The notes: generated from the sequence alone by a model not told the origin. 64,000 bases of DNA from Stachybotrys elegans (GCA_020746835.1 JAGPNK010000012.1:1116001-1180000), one strand, 5' to 3'; shown: positions 48,111-60,128, counted from the first letter of the stretch. Translations and numbers: made by a program.

Positions 48111-49802
48111 ATGGCCTTGATATCAGGTTTCGCGGCATACATGCAAGAGCACTACAGCCACCTTGTCGTCGCACTCGTTTTGGTCACTATAGTCTTGACC
48201 GCCAGTCCTCTCCTCCCGCGCTTGTCGCCACCCAAAGGAGCACCCAGCTCACTCCCATCCTTCCGGGGCGTTAATTCCCCCAAGTTTTATCGCGACCGAG
48301 CCACATTCCTCAATCAAGGCAGCAAACAAACCGCCAATGGCCAGTTCAGCTTCTGGTACGGGCCCAACCACGTTGTGGCGCTCTCGGGATCGAGTGCTCG
48401 CGCTGGATACCTGACGACCCGAGGATTGGATAGTGTCTCTGGGTAGGTTTGAGCATCCAAGAGCCAGGCTTATGCTGAACTAATACAGATTCCAAATTCT
48501 CTTTGGTAATTTTCTCAACATTGAGGGCCTCACCTCCGCACTCACGCGAGCTACCAAGCTCGTCTATAAGAGATGCACCCAAGACGAGCAACTCGTTCTA
48601 AACCTGCACCACCTTGTAAATGACACGGAAGAGTCCTTGAAGCAACTCGGCTCCTCCGCCGTAATTGACCCCGTCAATCATATTGGTGTCCTCGTCTACC
48701 GCCTGACACACCGTCTAAACGGCACGCATGACATTGCCAACGACTTGGATCTTGTGCACAAGACGAGGGAGATGTACAAGCCCCTTGGCGAAAGCTCCAT
48801 GTTTGACATTTGGTTCCCGCTGCTCCCAACGCCTGCCAAGGCGAAGAAGGTGCTTGCCTATTCTCGGCTCTATTGGCTGATGCAGGGCTTTGTGTCTGAT
48901 CGCCAGAAGACAGGGCGCAAGGAGAATGATGCGTTGCAGCTCATGATGGAGCAGGGTCTCAGCATGCCCATGACTGCGCTGGTAAGCCACTCTTGACTCA
49001 TGTAGGGCCTGCTGACCAGAAAGGGAATCATTGGCGCAGTGTTACCAGCCATCCTCAACAGCACCATCAGCGCGTCTTGGAACCTATGCTTCATCGTCCA
49101 GAATCCAAAGTGGATGCAGAAGCTAAAGGAAGAGATCAACAACGTCATAAAGAGCCACAGGCTCGCGTCTGATATGAACAACATTGACACTCTTCGGCGG
49201 CTAACACTGCACGACTGGGAGCACAGCTTCCCGCTGCTTATGATGGCGTTGAAAGAGACGATCCGCTTTGTTATGGCTGGTACACTCGTGAGAAAGAACA
49301 TAACCGGGAAGCACATCCCCATTGGGGACTCGGGCTCTTTTATCCCGCCCAACAGTCTAGCAGTGTATGCTTCAGCGGATATTCACATGAATCCAGAAGT
49401 CTATCCAGAGCCCCATATCTGGGATCCCGATCGACACGCCGAAAGCAATGTCAAGAGACAAGACGTGCCTCATCCGTATGTTGGATGGGGTTCCGGCAAT
49501 CACCCATGTCGTAAGTCCGCGCCCAGAAGTATAGACTACGCTAACAGACGTCAGCGGCTCAAAGGGTATGATGGCCATCACTAATATATATCGTAGATGC
49601 TGATAATATCTAGGTGGCGAAGCTTACCATCATTGTTCCGACAGTTGCGCTCTTGGCATCGTTTGACATGAGTATGTGTGATGCTTCAGGAAGGCCTTCA
49701 CACGATCCGCTGCCGCCACTGGTTTTTGATTGCGTTGGTGGTGCAAGTGCATCAAAGACGGTATACATTAAATGCAATTCTTCAACTGAGGCTGAGCAAT
49801 AA
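48111..49802 (+). CDS. Cytochrome P450 monooxygenase
   Basis: Five exons (48111-48442, 48489-48981, 49024-49510, 49555-49565, 49614-49802) close to 503 residues. A hydrophobic N-terminal anchor (about 18-38) would tether it to the ER. The K-helix ExxR motif is KETIR (about 352). The heme-binding loop GWGSGNHPC ends exon 3 with the thiolate Cys (about 437), and the following PAQR comes from an 11-nt microexon before exon 5 (VAKLTII). The family uses NADPH-P450 reductase electrons to hydroxylate a substrate; the PGMRWA-like region fits fungal secondary-metabolism P450s. No pathway partner is obvious: it lies 67 bp from the end of a HET gene (convergent). The third intron is only 42 nt. Confidence 0.85.
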
Positions 49803-49868
49803 GCAACTAATTAGTTAAGTTCACATCTGACACATCAGCCGGTTTGACATATACGGCCCAATCGAGTT

Positions 49869-51885
49869 TTATACAATGGTCAGACAGACCCTGTCTTGTC
49901 CGAAAATGTGTTGATGGATTTGAGCGAGCCCAACCCTTTTGTAATTGTCCCCAAGATACTCAAGCATGATGCACCATGCCCATTCACCTTTCGCGTCCAA
50001 GACATCCGGTGAAAGGGGCTGAAAGCTCGCCCCAACCCGAAGCACCAAGAGACAAATGACATTTCTGCCTCTGTCCGCTTCTCCAGGGGTATCTAGACAC
50101 CCTTCTCCCACAAAGGCCTCATCCTCGCCCATGACCAGTTCGACATTCACATTTCTCCACACAAACTTAGACTTCTTGTGGTCAGTCGGCGACCCGACTT
50201 GGATGCTCACAGCCAGCCCCTCGACCTCAATGTACCCGGATGTAACCATCCCGTAGGGATTTTGACCTGCCAATCCCGCCCAAGCAGAGATTATGCCGAC
50301 ATCAACTTGGCCATCCCACCAAAACTCCACGTCTATCTGCCCGTCCAGAGCAGCCCACGACCACGACGGAGCCCTGTAGTCGGCGGGCCGGACAAGTCTA
50401 CGGCCCATGTAGCTCGACCAGAGCAAGCCGATCGGCAGGTCGGCGCGCCATAACCCCGCCACATAGGCATCCTCGCGGTACTCCCCAAAAACAAAAGCCA
50501 ACCCGGACAAGCCCGGCAGCTTGTCCCTCGAGTTTGTCATGTCACGGCTGCAATAATCCTCCAGAATCCTGTACCAAGCCGTGAACTCAGCAGTTGTTAG
50601 TCCGCCGGGCCGGGCCGGAGTCAGTGCGGACCGCCCCTCAAAGTCGTTGAGCACCTTTATGAAACCCGACTGAAGTAGGCGGTCGCTCGAGTTTAAGGGC
50701 TCCGAGAAGCTTTCCTCCCACGTACCCGTCAGGCACTCCCAGAAGCGCTGCGTGCGCCCAAAGTGCAGGATCCGCCGAGAGAGCCAGTGTTCCTGCAGGC
50801 ACCACGCTCTTGTGTTCAGGGGCCCCTTGATCACTTCATCTCTCCATGGCCTTGTTTTCCGATTCACGAGATGGATCAAGTCGGTGACGTTGCCATTCTT
50901 GATTTGGTAATTGACACCTACTCCTTTAGAGCTCCTGTCGTGGAATAAACCCGTATCTCCCGAGGTGGCACAAGAGGCAGAGATGGTGAGAACAGCATTA
51001 CGATACACAGTGGCCATGGACGCTGCCTCAATGAGCCAATCTTGGGACGAATCTTGTATGATGCAAAGTGAGTCGATCCATATGTGCCGATAGCCCAGGT
51101 TCCAGGTCATACGTATAGCGTCGCGGAATGTAGAGCAAAGCTTATCCTGTGGAACTGAAGCTTTGTGTTCTTCCACATTTGCAAGAGTGGTCTGGTAGAT
51201 GTTCGCTCCTCCCCATCGATGGCTGAGTGCAAGATAGTCGGTAGCATTAGCCTGCACCTCAATGAGCCTCAACGATCGCTGGTCTTCACTTATCCTGAGC
51301 AGCCTAGTTGGCATCGAGGTTGCGATGCGGCCTGGTGATGCCCGAGTGCAGTTTGGATGATTCGACAGACAGTCCTGCAGCCATCGTTTCACTCGGGCTG
51401 GATCATCAGCTTGGTTAACAGGGCGTCCCATTACATTGGCTGTGACATGTGAAGGAGCATCTTGAACACCTCATCAGTCACCTAGACACAGTGGTGGATT
51501 AGATAAACTTACCAGTGTCGCAAATAACCTCTAGTTGGGAGTATTGCGTCTCGCGGCGCGCGTGGTTTATATACTGCAATGCATTTTTCGGGTGATGGTC
51601 GCTTACTGAGGACGGCTCCGTATTGTCCACGTCTTCTGGATGCACAGAGTAGAAGAAGAGGTATTTTGCCGGCCCCCTTTCCACTGCGGAAGTAGAGAAC
51701 GCCTGCACATATAGGGGTCTATCGGGTAGCCAGTGTCTCACGCTTGCGCCTATGATGAGAGCGCATAGCTCACATTTGCCGGAAGATGCTTCAATGTCCG
51801 ATGTTGTGCGGTTGCAAGGGATTGCAGTCCTGTTGGTAAAAATCGCGCAAAAGTCGATAGACTCACAGGCGTGACACAATGTCAT
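49869..51885 (-). CDS. HET-domain protein
   Basis: Two exons (51885-51513, 51460-49869; 52-nt intron) close to 654 residues. The heterokaryon-incompatibility domain lies at about 195-350 with the hallmark blocks LALSHRWGG, YRHIWIDSLCIIQDSSQDW and GLFHDRS, followed by NTRAWCLQEHWLSRRILHFG. No NACHT, ankyrin or other partner domain is attached. HET proteins act in non-self recognition between fungal individuals, often triggering cell death; most members have no known partner. The N-terminal exon holds several CxxC pairs (CHACES, CELC). It is expected to be cytosolic. Confidence 0.9.
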
Positions 51886-52142
51886 TGTTGCGATGATTTA
51901 TAAACGAAGTAATTGCTAAGACAATAGACAGTGATTTAAGCTAGAGTCTGTACATATAACATTAGGTAAAGGATCTGGGCGCTAGATCATGAGTGCTCTT
52001 GGTCTTTGCCCGACCCCTCTTCGTCCTGTCTGATTATGTCATGTGCATCAGTGCGATGGTCTTACATCGTGTCAGGAGATAACAATCAAAGTTGGACATG
52101 AGCGTTTCTATGGGTTGGGAAATGGTGTTCTTCATAATTTGC

Positions 52143-53576
52143 CTAGAGACCGAGATCTTCCTTTACTCTAGGTACAAGGAATACGTCATTAAATGACCAG
52201 ATTAAGGCACTGTTCTGCCCCGCCCATGTCGCACCTGTCCAGTATGTGTTTCGCTGGCCTTGTAGATTCAGCAGCCTCTTGTAAAATCCGGCCTTGATTT
52301 CCCCGCCTGAGACCTGTGGGCTGAACGGGCGGTGGTTGGAAATGAAAGGAAATGTTACGGATTGAGCTGCATCAGCCGGCACCAAGTCCAAGGAGGCAAG
52401 ACTGTCAAGGTTGGACCGCACAACATTTTTGCCGTCTTCCAGTGTAACATCATCCGTATCGAAACCTGCACCGAAGAGGAAATCTCCAGGTGAGCCAGTG
52501 TTTAACAGAATGTTACTAGAAGGCACGATGGGCTGGTTGAACGGTGTTTGGGCGCCTACGTTGGTAAAGCTGCCGTTGAAACCGGGAACATTCCCCACGC
52601 CCGCGATGTAACCCAGGGCATGGAATTTGGAGAACAATTGTTTCTCAGTGACAGAAAGGTCATAGTGCCGGACATTTTCCAGCAGCAGGGGAATTGCCAC
52701 AATCAGCTTCTTGGCACGGATCAGCCGGGGCGGCTGGCCAGACTGTCGAACAAGTATGGACACACCCTTTGCACCAGAATGACGATTGACATTCAGGACC
52801 GTGGTATTAAGCAGGACACTGGCACCTAGCTCCTGCAGAGCAGAGTCATACAGACTCCTAGTATCGCCAGTAGCAGAGAGTAGAAACCCTCCAAAAAGGC
52901 TCTGTAGGAGTCCTGGACCCAGCATCTTCAGACCGTAAAGGGCAGGCAGCGTAGTTAGGTTACCCGCATACCAATTGAAGGTCGCGAAGAGAGGCAGCAA
53001 GGCTGTGAAGTTGTGCTTGGCTGCAAACTCGGGGTAAGGAATGGTAAGTTCCTTGGGAACAGGGTCCGGAAGAAAATACCCCGAGTCGATCCACGGGTAC
53101 TTTGGTAGGACATTCTGGGAGTATCGTTGCACTGCTTCGGAAATGGCTTGTTGCTGCGCCGCGGCTTCTTCTGGACTCAATGGAGGTATTGGGATCCTCA
53201 GTGCAAAGTCGTATTGCCCAGTTGTAGAAGGGGTTATTGTTATAGGTATGTTCGGAACCGCAAGGCGGTCGAAGTACCTCTTCACAACATCCGTGTTTTC
53301 AAAGATGACAACCCCAGCATTGGTCGTCACTCCTGTAGTTGGGTTCGTATAAGTCTCTGCATGACCTCCGATTTGTGACTTCTTTTCGATAACGACTACG
53401 CTGGCACCAGCATCCTTCAGGTTGATGGCTGCATTGATACCCCCAGAGCCACCGCCAATTATGGCGACATCGACATCAGTATGTTTAAGCGTGTCTGCGT
53501 CGAATTCGGCTGACGTTGGGCTCGCATGGACCTTGGGATAAAGAGCCCAAACAGCAATGGCGTATGACCAGTGCAT
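52143..53576 (-). CDS. Secreted FAD-dependent oxidoreductase (amine-oxidase type)
   Basis: A single exon of 477 residues from the ATG at 53574-53576, which gives a signal peptide (MHWSYAIAVWALYPKVHAS). The dinucleotide-binding motif VAIIGGGSGGINAA (about 38-51) is followed by VVVIEKKSQIGGHAET, the second FAD contact (GG motif) of flavin amine oxidases. The C-terminal part has YWTGATWAGQNSALIWS, where FAD-binding residues are expected. The family includes beta-cyclopiazonate dehydrogenase-like enzymes of fungal metabolism. The substrate is unknown. No neighbour clearly shares a pathway. Confidence 0.8.
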   Translation of the reverse strand: MHWSYAIAVWALYPKVHASPTSAEFDADTLKHTDVDVAIIGGGSGGINAAINLKDAGASVVVIEKKSQIGGHAETYTNPTTGVTTNAGVVIFENTDVVKRYFDRLAVPNIPITITPSTTGQYDFALRIPIPPLSPEEAAAQQQAISEAVQRYSQNVLPKYPWIDSGYFLPDPVPKELTIPYPEFAAKHNFTALLPLFATFNWYAGNLTTLPALYGLKMLGPGLLQSLFGGFLLSATGDTRSLYDSALQELGASVLLNTTVLNVNRHSGAKGVSILVRQSGQPPRLIRAKKLIVAIPLLLENVRHYDLSVTEKQLFSKFHALGYIAGVGNVPGFNGSFTNVGAQTPFNQPIVPSSNILLNTGSPGDFLFGAGFDTDDVTLEDGKNVVRSNLDSLASLDLVPADAAQSVTFPFISNHRPFSPQVSGGEIKAGFYKRLLNLQGQRNTYWTGATWAGQNSALIWSFNDVFLVPRVKEDLGL

Positions 53577-54773
53577 AGCGACAAGCAAAGATGATAGTGG
53601 TTTAAGCAAACGAGTAGGGAATTGCGCACACTGTATTTAGTATGAGTGGAAGCGCCTCTGACCTATCCTCCTACCCAGGGGATTCGGCCTTTTATCATCG
53701 TCTGCTGTGCTCAGCAACCTCAGAAAGCCCGCCAAGAGCATCAGCAGGCCAATCACAGGCATATTCTTCATGTTGTATTTACACATCTCACCGTCGGTGA
53801 CAACATGCAGGGGCAGGATTTTACACTGACTGGATGCAAAGCCTTTGCGCCGCAAGCGCTGATCCAGCATTCTCATCATGGCCATGTTACTCATTATCAA
53901 TTAGTGCTGACAGTGGTTCTTCAGGGAGACCAAGCCTCGTCAGCCGCATCAGCCTACCTTGGCGGCCGAGGCAACAGGAAAATTGTTTTCAAAAATTGAG
54001 GCTGGGCCCATCAAACACCATGAGGGTTGGCCGTTTCTGCAACCAACAACAGCTATGACCCATGCACGGTGTCAATAGTCTCGTCCAATCCGGACCAATA
54101 TGTACGCCACTCGCCGTGATAGCTTGGGTAGTGGGTATTATCGCGGACGTAATATCAGCACGATGTTGGCAGTGGAAATGCGTGATTTCTTTGGGTTGTG
54201 TCTTGTGACCACTTCCAGCCTGCTGATGACAGCCAGGTGACTGCTCCCAACTCGGTGTGCCGCCGAGAAGGGTGGTCCGGGCTATAGATGTTGGCCATTT
54301 TCATAGCATAATCTGATCAGAATAAGCCACTGTTGGTATTACAATATTTGAGGCGCAGCACCCTTTGCGGATTCTGATCGTGTGACCCAATGTGACAGAA
54401 TCAGGGCATAACAGTGCAGACGATATGACAGTTGGACAACTTACCACCTGGCACACGTTAATTTGATACTGTCTGTATCGCTAGGGTGCCTCGGGCAAGG
54501 ATCTCTGGCCTTGGATGTATTTCCAATGTCCCGTGATTTGCCATAGCCATTTCTTGAATAATGCATAGTCTGCAAACCCGCATGTCGCTTTTGATATCTG
54601 TTTCCTAGTATATGCGGTGTGGTACTTCAAAGACTGTACATATAAGCCGTAAACCCCCTGATAAAACCGTCAATAAGTCGTCACATTGACTAAGCCTGGG
54701 CATCGAAGCAATACAGATTTGTTTGGTTACATGGAAACCACTTTCTATGAGTTGTGTTCAGAAATATTGGCTG
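53577..54773. other. Intergenic, nothing recognised
   Basis: Short open frames only. This region separates the FAD enzyme from the end of the unrecognised surface protein, both on the minus strand. Confidence 0.4.
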
Positions 54774-55996
54774 TTACATATATGTAAAAGCCATTGAAAT
54801 GAGTGACATTACAAATAGTGTCACCATGGCTGCCTTGGAAGCCATTCCTGATGCGCCGCTGTCGTTATCTTCGTCACTGCTGGCATCATCACTCGGCGGT
54901 GCAGCCCTCATGCACAGCAGCTCCATGGGTCTTTGCACAGAACTTATTCCATCCAGACGTGGCAGTGAGAAAATTCCCACGGCAACCCCTGCTTGACTCA
55001 AGGCGAGGAAGTCCTCCTGGGACTGTTCAGAACCTTCCTCCCTCGGGAAGGTGTAGAAGCTCCAGAAATTGCCATTTCCTCGGAGAGCGGTCGTTAGGAA
55101 TGCTATAGGTGCTTGTAAATTACCATGGGAACCTTGGGCGTCAAGATTGTTTAACTTACTGCTTCCGCCATTGTCCAAAGTCATGTAGTCTCGGCACTCT
55201 TCTGGGACGTGAATATTTTGACAGCTATTCGACCCATAGAACTCTCTCCTCAACGCCTGCCTGCACTCGTGGCTGAAGTCATCGCATTGGCCGCTACCAC
55301 GGCTGCTCAGAAGTTCTGTAGCATTAGGCCGTAGGCCAAAGAGGACTCTAAAGCACAGCGTGTCATTGCCAACAGAGCCTCCATGAGATGGCATCGCGCC
55401 CACACTCAGTATCTGTGTAACCATGCCCTCGTACCATCTTTCGCCGTCGGTAGAGACGTTGCTGGCCACCTGGATTGTCACATCGAATGGTCGCCCCTCT
55501 AGCAGTTCCACTTCTCCAACGCTACTTTGCACAGTTGGCGACTCAAAGGCCGATTGATACTGCTCGAAATCTATTCCGTGTATGGCCCCGTTTATAGAAG
55601 TACGGGGGAGCGGCCCAAGTAAAATGCTGCCGTTGAGCGGGCTGAGTATTGACATTATGTCGGTATTGCCCAATATTGAACCGGGAGTTGGAGTTGAAAA
55701 TTCCAGGGTATCAACAAAATAGCAGGGTGATTGATGAAGAACGCCAACGGGATTGGACTTATTCATATAACTACTGACGTAAAGTTGATGATCTCGATTC
55801 ACAAAGTTAAAAACAGCGGGATCACAATCCTTGGATAGTAGGATGTGCTCCTTCGGCGCGTGAGCAGAGGTAAGGCACTTTGACGTCATGTTCCTCGTAT
55901 TACATGAACGATTGGATATGGATAAACACCGCTGCAAATCAATGACACAATGTTCTGTATGGCCCCCAAATGAGCAGTCATCGCCAAGGATGACCC
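54774..55996 (-). CDS. Unrecognised extracellular protein with hydrophobic tail
   Basis: An open frame of about 407 codons, preceded by a probable intron acceptor (TTTGAG, ending at 55997) with a CTTAAC branch site. The 5' exon with start and signal peptide was not found. The visible part contains many cysteines (LGDDCSFGGHTEHCVIDLQRC, then CNTRN, KDCD and SPCYF), several Asn-X-Ser/Thr sequons and an acidic Ser-rich segment (SDDASSDEDNDSG). It ends in a hydrophobic stretch (AAMVTLFVMSLISMAFTYM) typical of a GPI-anchoring signal. I do not recognise the family. It is likely a surface protein. Confidence 0.55.
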
Positions 55997-56399
55997 CTCA
56001 AAGCACAAGTTAAGCTCCTGGCTGGTATGTAATACGCTTCGCTGTCGAGTCATTTGATGTGGGGATTACAAACGCTTCGCACGAATGCTAGCCCACGGGC
56101 GTAGAGACATGATGCTCTGAATATGTTTTAGGGAATGCCACTGATAGGAAGCCTGAAGGTTTGGTCAATAGCCCAAAGTCCACGGCAGATGCAACAATCC
56201 GATGCGGCTTAGTCCAGCATTGGCCCGCCATTGTACTAAAGATTTGCTTGGCATCAGACTTGGATACTAGATAAACCCGTGGGCTATTGGTACGATTTAA
56301 TGGACACAGGTGTTATTAGAAGAATAGACGGGTATGCCTTGTATTGAAAATAGGCTAGGACTGAGTTACTATATAGCCATATATTACCGCTGTATCTGT
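55997..56399. other. Intergenic; missing 5' exon expected here
   Basis: This space should contain the first exon of the upstream-incomplete surface protein. I could not identify a signal peptide on the minus strand. No other feature seen. Confidence 0.3.
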
Positions 56400-57257
56400 T
56401 TAAAGCGTAGTCTTGTCCTTCTTTTGAGTCTCTTCCTCTGAATCATTCTTAGGGCAATTGACCTTGCCATCGAAATTTTCCGCAATGGCCTCTAGGGAAG
56501 GTCCCTTGGTCTCAACAATAAACTTCCAAACTGTAAAGACTTGGATGGCAAGCCATCCAACATAGACAAAGTAGTACTTCCAAGACAAAGCCTGTAGACC
56601 AATGGGGTTAACCAAGTTTAATAAAGTTGCTTGCCTTTCCGGAGAACATGAGAATCGAAAAGCCCTTGGCACGGATAGGGTAGGGCAGGATTTCGACCGG
56701 GTAGGAATAGAGGAGGGCGTTGAAGGCAAGGCTGTAGAAAAGTAGAAGATGAACAGTATGGCGATGACGGCCCTGCCAGCTGCGACACTGTGGGCTTCGT
56801 TGAAAAGACCAGCACATAGGGCCTGCGACGCAAATACGCCAAACATTCCACAAACCGAGATCATGAACTGTGTACGGCGCTTGATGTAGGCAGTGAGGAA
56901 AGCAGAGGCGATTGACGTGAGCCAGTTGAAGATCATCAGGCAGCCGTTGAGGATATTCCGCTCGCGAGAGTCAGAAACACCAACCGTCTCGAGGACACGG
57001 ACGAGGTAGTAACTATCAATGTCAGCAGGCTCTAGGAGCATTGAGAGGGACACTACTCACGAGATGAGACCATTGCCAGACCACTGGCTGAAACAACCGA
57101 GACAAAGCAAGATAAAGACTCGGCGACGGTTTCCGGGCGTCTTAAAGAGAGTCTTCCAGCCGGTCTTGTTGTGAACTTCGGCCTCAATGATGGTGCGCAT
57201 CTGCTGGAACTCGATGTTGACGAGCTCATCATTCTCGTTGCCATTGGCGTGGTAATT
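56400..57257 (-). pseudogene. Sugar/lactose permease-like MFS, 5'-truncated and frameshifted
   Basis: Only the C-terminal half of an MFS sugar porter remains. It reads NYHANGNENDELV and TPGNRRRVFILL from 57257, then a 48-nt intron (57013-57060), then NGLISYYLVRVLE and the last six helices, ending at 56400. There are two frame changes. Near 56754 (before YSLAFNALLYSYPVEILP) one base appears missing; near 56625 (NFI/NLVNPIG) one base, probably an A, appears added, restoring the frame. The first half of the protein, with its start, is missing and at 57258 unrelated GH3 sequence begins in the other orientation. It is a decayed transporter; the C-terminal tail is acidic (DSEEETQKKDK). Confidence 0.8.
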
Positions 57258-57260
57258 CAC

Positions 57261-57665
57261 TTTGGAGATGGCTTGTCATGTACGACCTTTGAGCTCACCA
57301 ACCTTCGCATCGTCGATGCCGTTCATACCTCGGCCGAGGACACCAGAGTCCGCGTCACACTTGATCTCGCGAATACTGGTGAGAGAGATGGCAAGCAAGT
57401 TGTCCAGATTTACGTCTCCTCTTCTGGGTCATCAAGACCCCCCAAAGAGCTCAAGGCCTATAAAAAGATCCTGGTCAAGGCAGGCGACCGTCAGAATATC
57501 CAGTTCGAGCTTGACAAGTACGCTTTCAGCATTTTCGACGTCGAGTCGGGGAAGTGGCGTATTGAGAAGGGAGAGTATTGCGTTCATGCCAGCTTCACCT
57601 CGAGGCGATCCATCTCGTCGCTCAAGGTGACGGTGCCGGAGACGGTATTTTGGAGCGGCGTATAG
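57261..57665 (+). pseudogene. GH3 beta-glucosidase C-terminal (FnIII-like) remnant
   Basis: This frame begins FGDGLSCTTFE (the usual start of the last GH3 domain, normally FGYGLSYT). It continues with RVTLDLANTGERDGKQVVQIYVSS, PPKELKAYKKILVKAG and FELDKYAFSIFDVESG to a TAG at 57663-57665, the full fibronectin III-like tail of fungal beta-glucosidases. The catalytic domains (about 600 residues) are absent. There is no ATG suited to a start. Its 3' end lies 11 bp from the end of the convergent Zn2Cys6 gene. It is a remnant of a cellobiose-cleaving enzyme. Confidence 0.85.
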
Positions 57666-57676
57666 GTAGTCTAGAC

Positions 57677-60128
57677 TTAAATATACCTGGCCAAGGGGAA
57701 AGCGATATCCTCGCCAAATGCATGGCTCCAATTCCCAAAATTCCAGTCCCAATTCTCGGCCAGCATGGAAGGTTCTAGATTCCAACCTGACCCGTCAACT
57801 AGGTGTTCTCCCAGGCCCACGTCGTGTCCCCCCTCCAGATCGTCTCGCTGAGCTATCTCGACAGAGCCGCGATGGCTCGGAGCTCTGGATGGCCTCTTGG
57901 AATTATTGGTGGCTTTATACGGTCAGCGACATGGATCGACAAGCTTGTCGGGACTCACAGTAGTAGCCTTGACGAGCCCTATCTCTAAGGGTTCGTAAAT
58001 GATCCAGGTAGTCTCTGGCTCGGACGTGGGACTTGGTAAGGTGCTCCAGGGTGAGTAGACAGCTCTCCCAGATGGAGGCGACGAGCTCTTTGTCAAAGTG
58101 CTGGCTATCGAATTGCGCACATTCGGCAAGGATGGCGATACCACCGCATGTAATGAGATCTTTGGGAGTCAACTAACACTCACTGCATGCCTTGGGGGTT
58201 GACGTACAAAATAGGCTGAACCACCATGCCCCCGCGACATTGTTCAAGATGGCGTTCTCCTGTGACTTGACGAGGTCATGAGCTGCCTGCACGCAAGACT
58301 TTGCACATTCAGCATGTAGCGCTGCAGTCAAGTTTGGGGTTCTCTGTGATGCTTCCCCTCTCAACGCTGCCTGCCTTGCCGACGAGCAATAGGCAGTGAA
58401 GCTCGGCCGATGCAGCATCAAACGCAGGTGCAAGAACCGGGCTTGCAGAACATTGGATTGTCGACGTAATACAGTATCCCCACACCGCGATGCTTCACCG
58501 TGAGCCTTCCAAGTCAAGACATCCGGCAGCGACGCCTCGAACTCGTCCAGAAGCCTATCCAGGCGAGTCATGGTACTAAAGTCAGAAGCGGTGGCGGAGG
58601 GGGGGTTAACATGAGTTGTCTGGTTCGTTTGAGGGTATGAATCAGAGTACATGTGGCTGAGAATCATGCCTAGAATCTTTGCCAATCTGATATTCTCCAC
58701 CACGAAGAGGTTCCCCGACAAGACACGGCCCTGCTGCAAAGTACTCGGTCCAGGAGAATCCAGGTACTCATCATCTATCGCGGCCGGCAGAGGCACGTCG
58801 TCGGTCATGCGCAACAGCGGAGGTCGACCAAGTGTCATGTTTACGGTCCTGCACTTGTGGTTCAGATAAATGATATCAGCAGAGCAAAGGGACTCAACCT
58901 ACATCTCCATCTGCAGGCACCCATACCACACTCTTCGACGAATCTCCCTTTCGCCCATGGAGTAGCGCTCCGAGCACTGGTCCGAGTACATGCCGAGCCC
59001 GACGGCCATCCTCAACGCAAGCCCCACCACGTTGTAGCACCTCGTCGGAAGCTCCGTCGTGAGCAGGTAGTGCCCGGCAAGGAGCAGGGCTTGGACGTGG
59101 GCAATGTCTCCGTGGTCGAACAGTTCGATGTACAGCAACTCTCGCATCCGCCCGCAAAAGGTGGCCGACACTGAGTCCTTGTCAGGGAGGTCAGAGAACT
59201 CACACCCCAGCGCAAACATGGAATTCAAGGCACAGAAGAAGGCACTGACTGGGCAGCCATCCCCCCCAAGGCCGATGTGACTATGGTCACTGATGGAAGG
59301 CCCCGGGTAGCCTGCCTTGTCCCACAAGGCTTCGTATCGCCGCCGAAAGATGATGGAGTGGGTCCAGGGGTAGAAGATGTGCACATTGTCAAAGTAGAGG
59401 TCAAGCAGTTTGTCGGCAACCTGACGGGGCGGCAGGGCGTATCGTGGATGCATCATGTAGTCGTTCACGGGACCGGCATTATCGGCGACGGCATTGCCAA
59501 CCACGGGCCGCGTCGCAGCATTGGGTACTTCCCTCAGCAGAGAATGGATGGACGACTGGCCGTAGAAGTTGTTATCTCCAAACGAAGCGCCCCTTCTCAT
59601 CGTCGACGCGCCCATGGCGCTTACGGGACTGGGGCCAACGTCCTCTGAGGCACGGAACAATGACCCAGCAGGAGAGCTTCCAACAACGGCACGCACCTCG
59701 GCACCGTCGGCCATGCCCTGGGCATGACCGCTATGGGGGCTGTCCCGGCAGCCGACAGTGTTTCCTGACGCCCGCCTCAAGTCCTCCACCACTTTCTGAA
59801 GAGTCTGGACCTGGTTCTGCAAAGACGAAATGTACCTAGAGCACCATTAGTTCAATGCTGCGCCGTGTGTGCCAGAGACTAACTCTTGTTCGCTGATCTG
59901 CTTCGCGCTCTGCGGAACAATCGTGTAGACACACCGCAGAGGATCATCGCCCCGCTTCTCACACTGCTTGCAAATCGGCTTCGCTCCGTCGCAGCGAATC
60001 TTGCGCTCCCGGCAAAGATCACATGCCAGAGCAACCCGCCGGCGCTTGGCGGGTCGCTTGTCCGCAACGTCCTGGTCCTCGTGGGGTGACTGCATCTGGC
60101 CCGGGAACTGTTGCAACGCAAGGAGCAT
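57677..60128 (-). CDS. Zn2Cys6 transcription factor
   Basis: Five exons (60128-59884, 59835-58903, 58848-58208, 58159-57959, 57912-57677; introns 46-54 nt) close to 751 residues. The zinc binuclear cluster near residue 38 is CX2CX6CX6CX2CX9C (CDLCRERKIRC, CKQC), preceded by the basic AKRRRVALA. A short coiled coil follows (LQNQVQTLQKVV). The fungal-specific TF domain (about 210-560) includes YFDNVHIFYPWTHS and MEGER-like segments. The last exon is supported by the Trp-rich ending WNLEPSMLAENWDWNFGNW. A further in-frame ATG at 60095 is also possible. It stands beside remnants of a sugar transporter and a beta-glucosidase, so it may once have regulated them. A clr-2-like role is conceivable but not shown. 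Confidence 0.85.
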
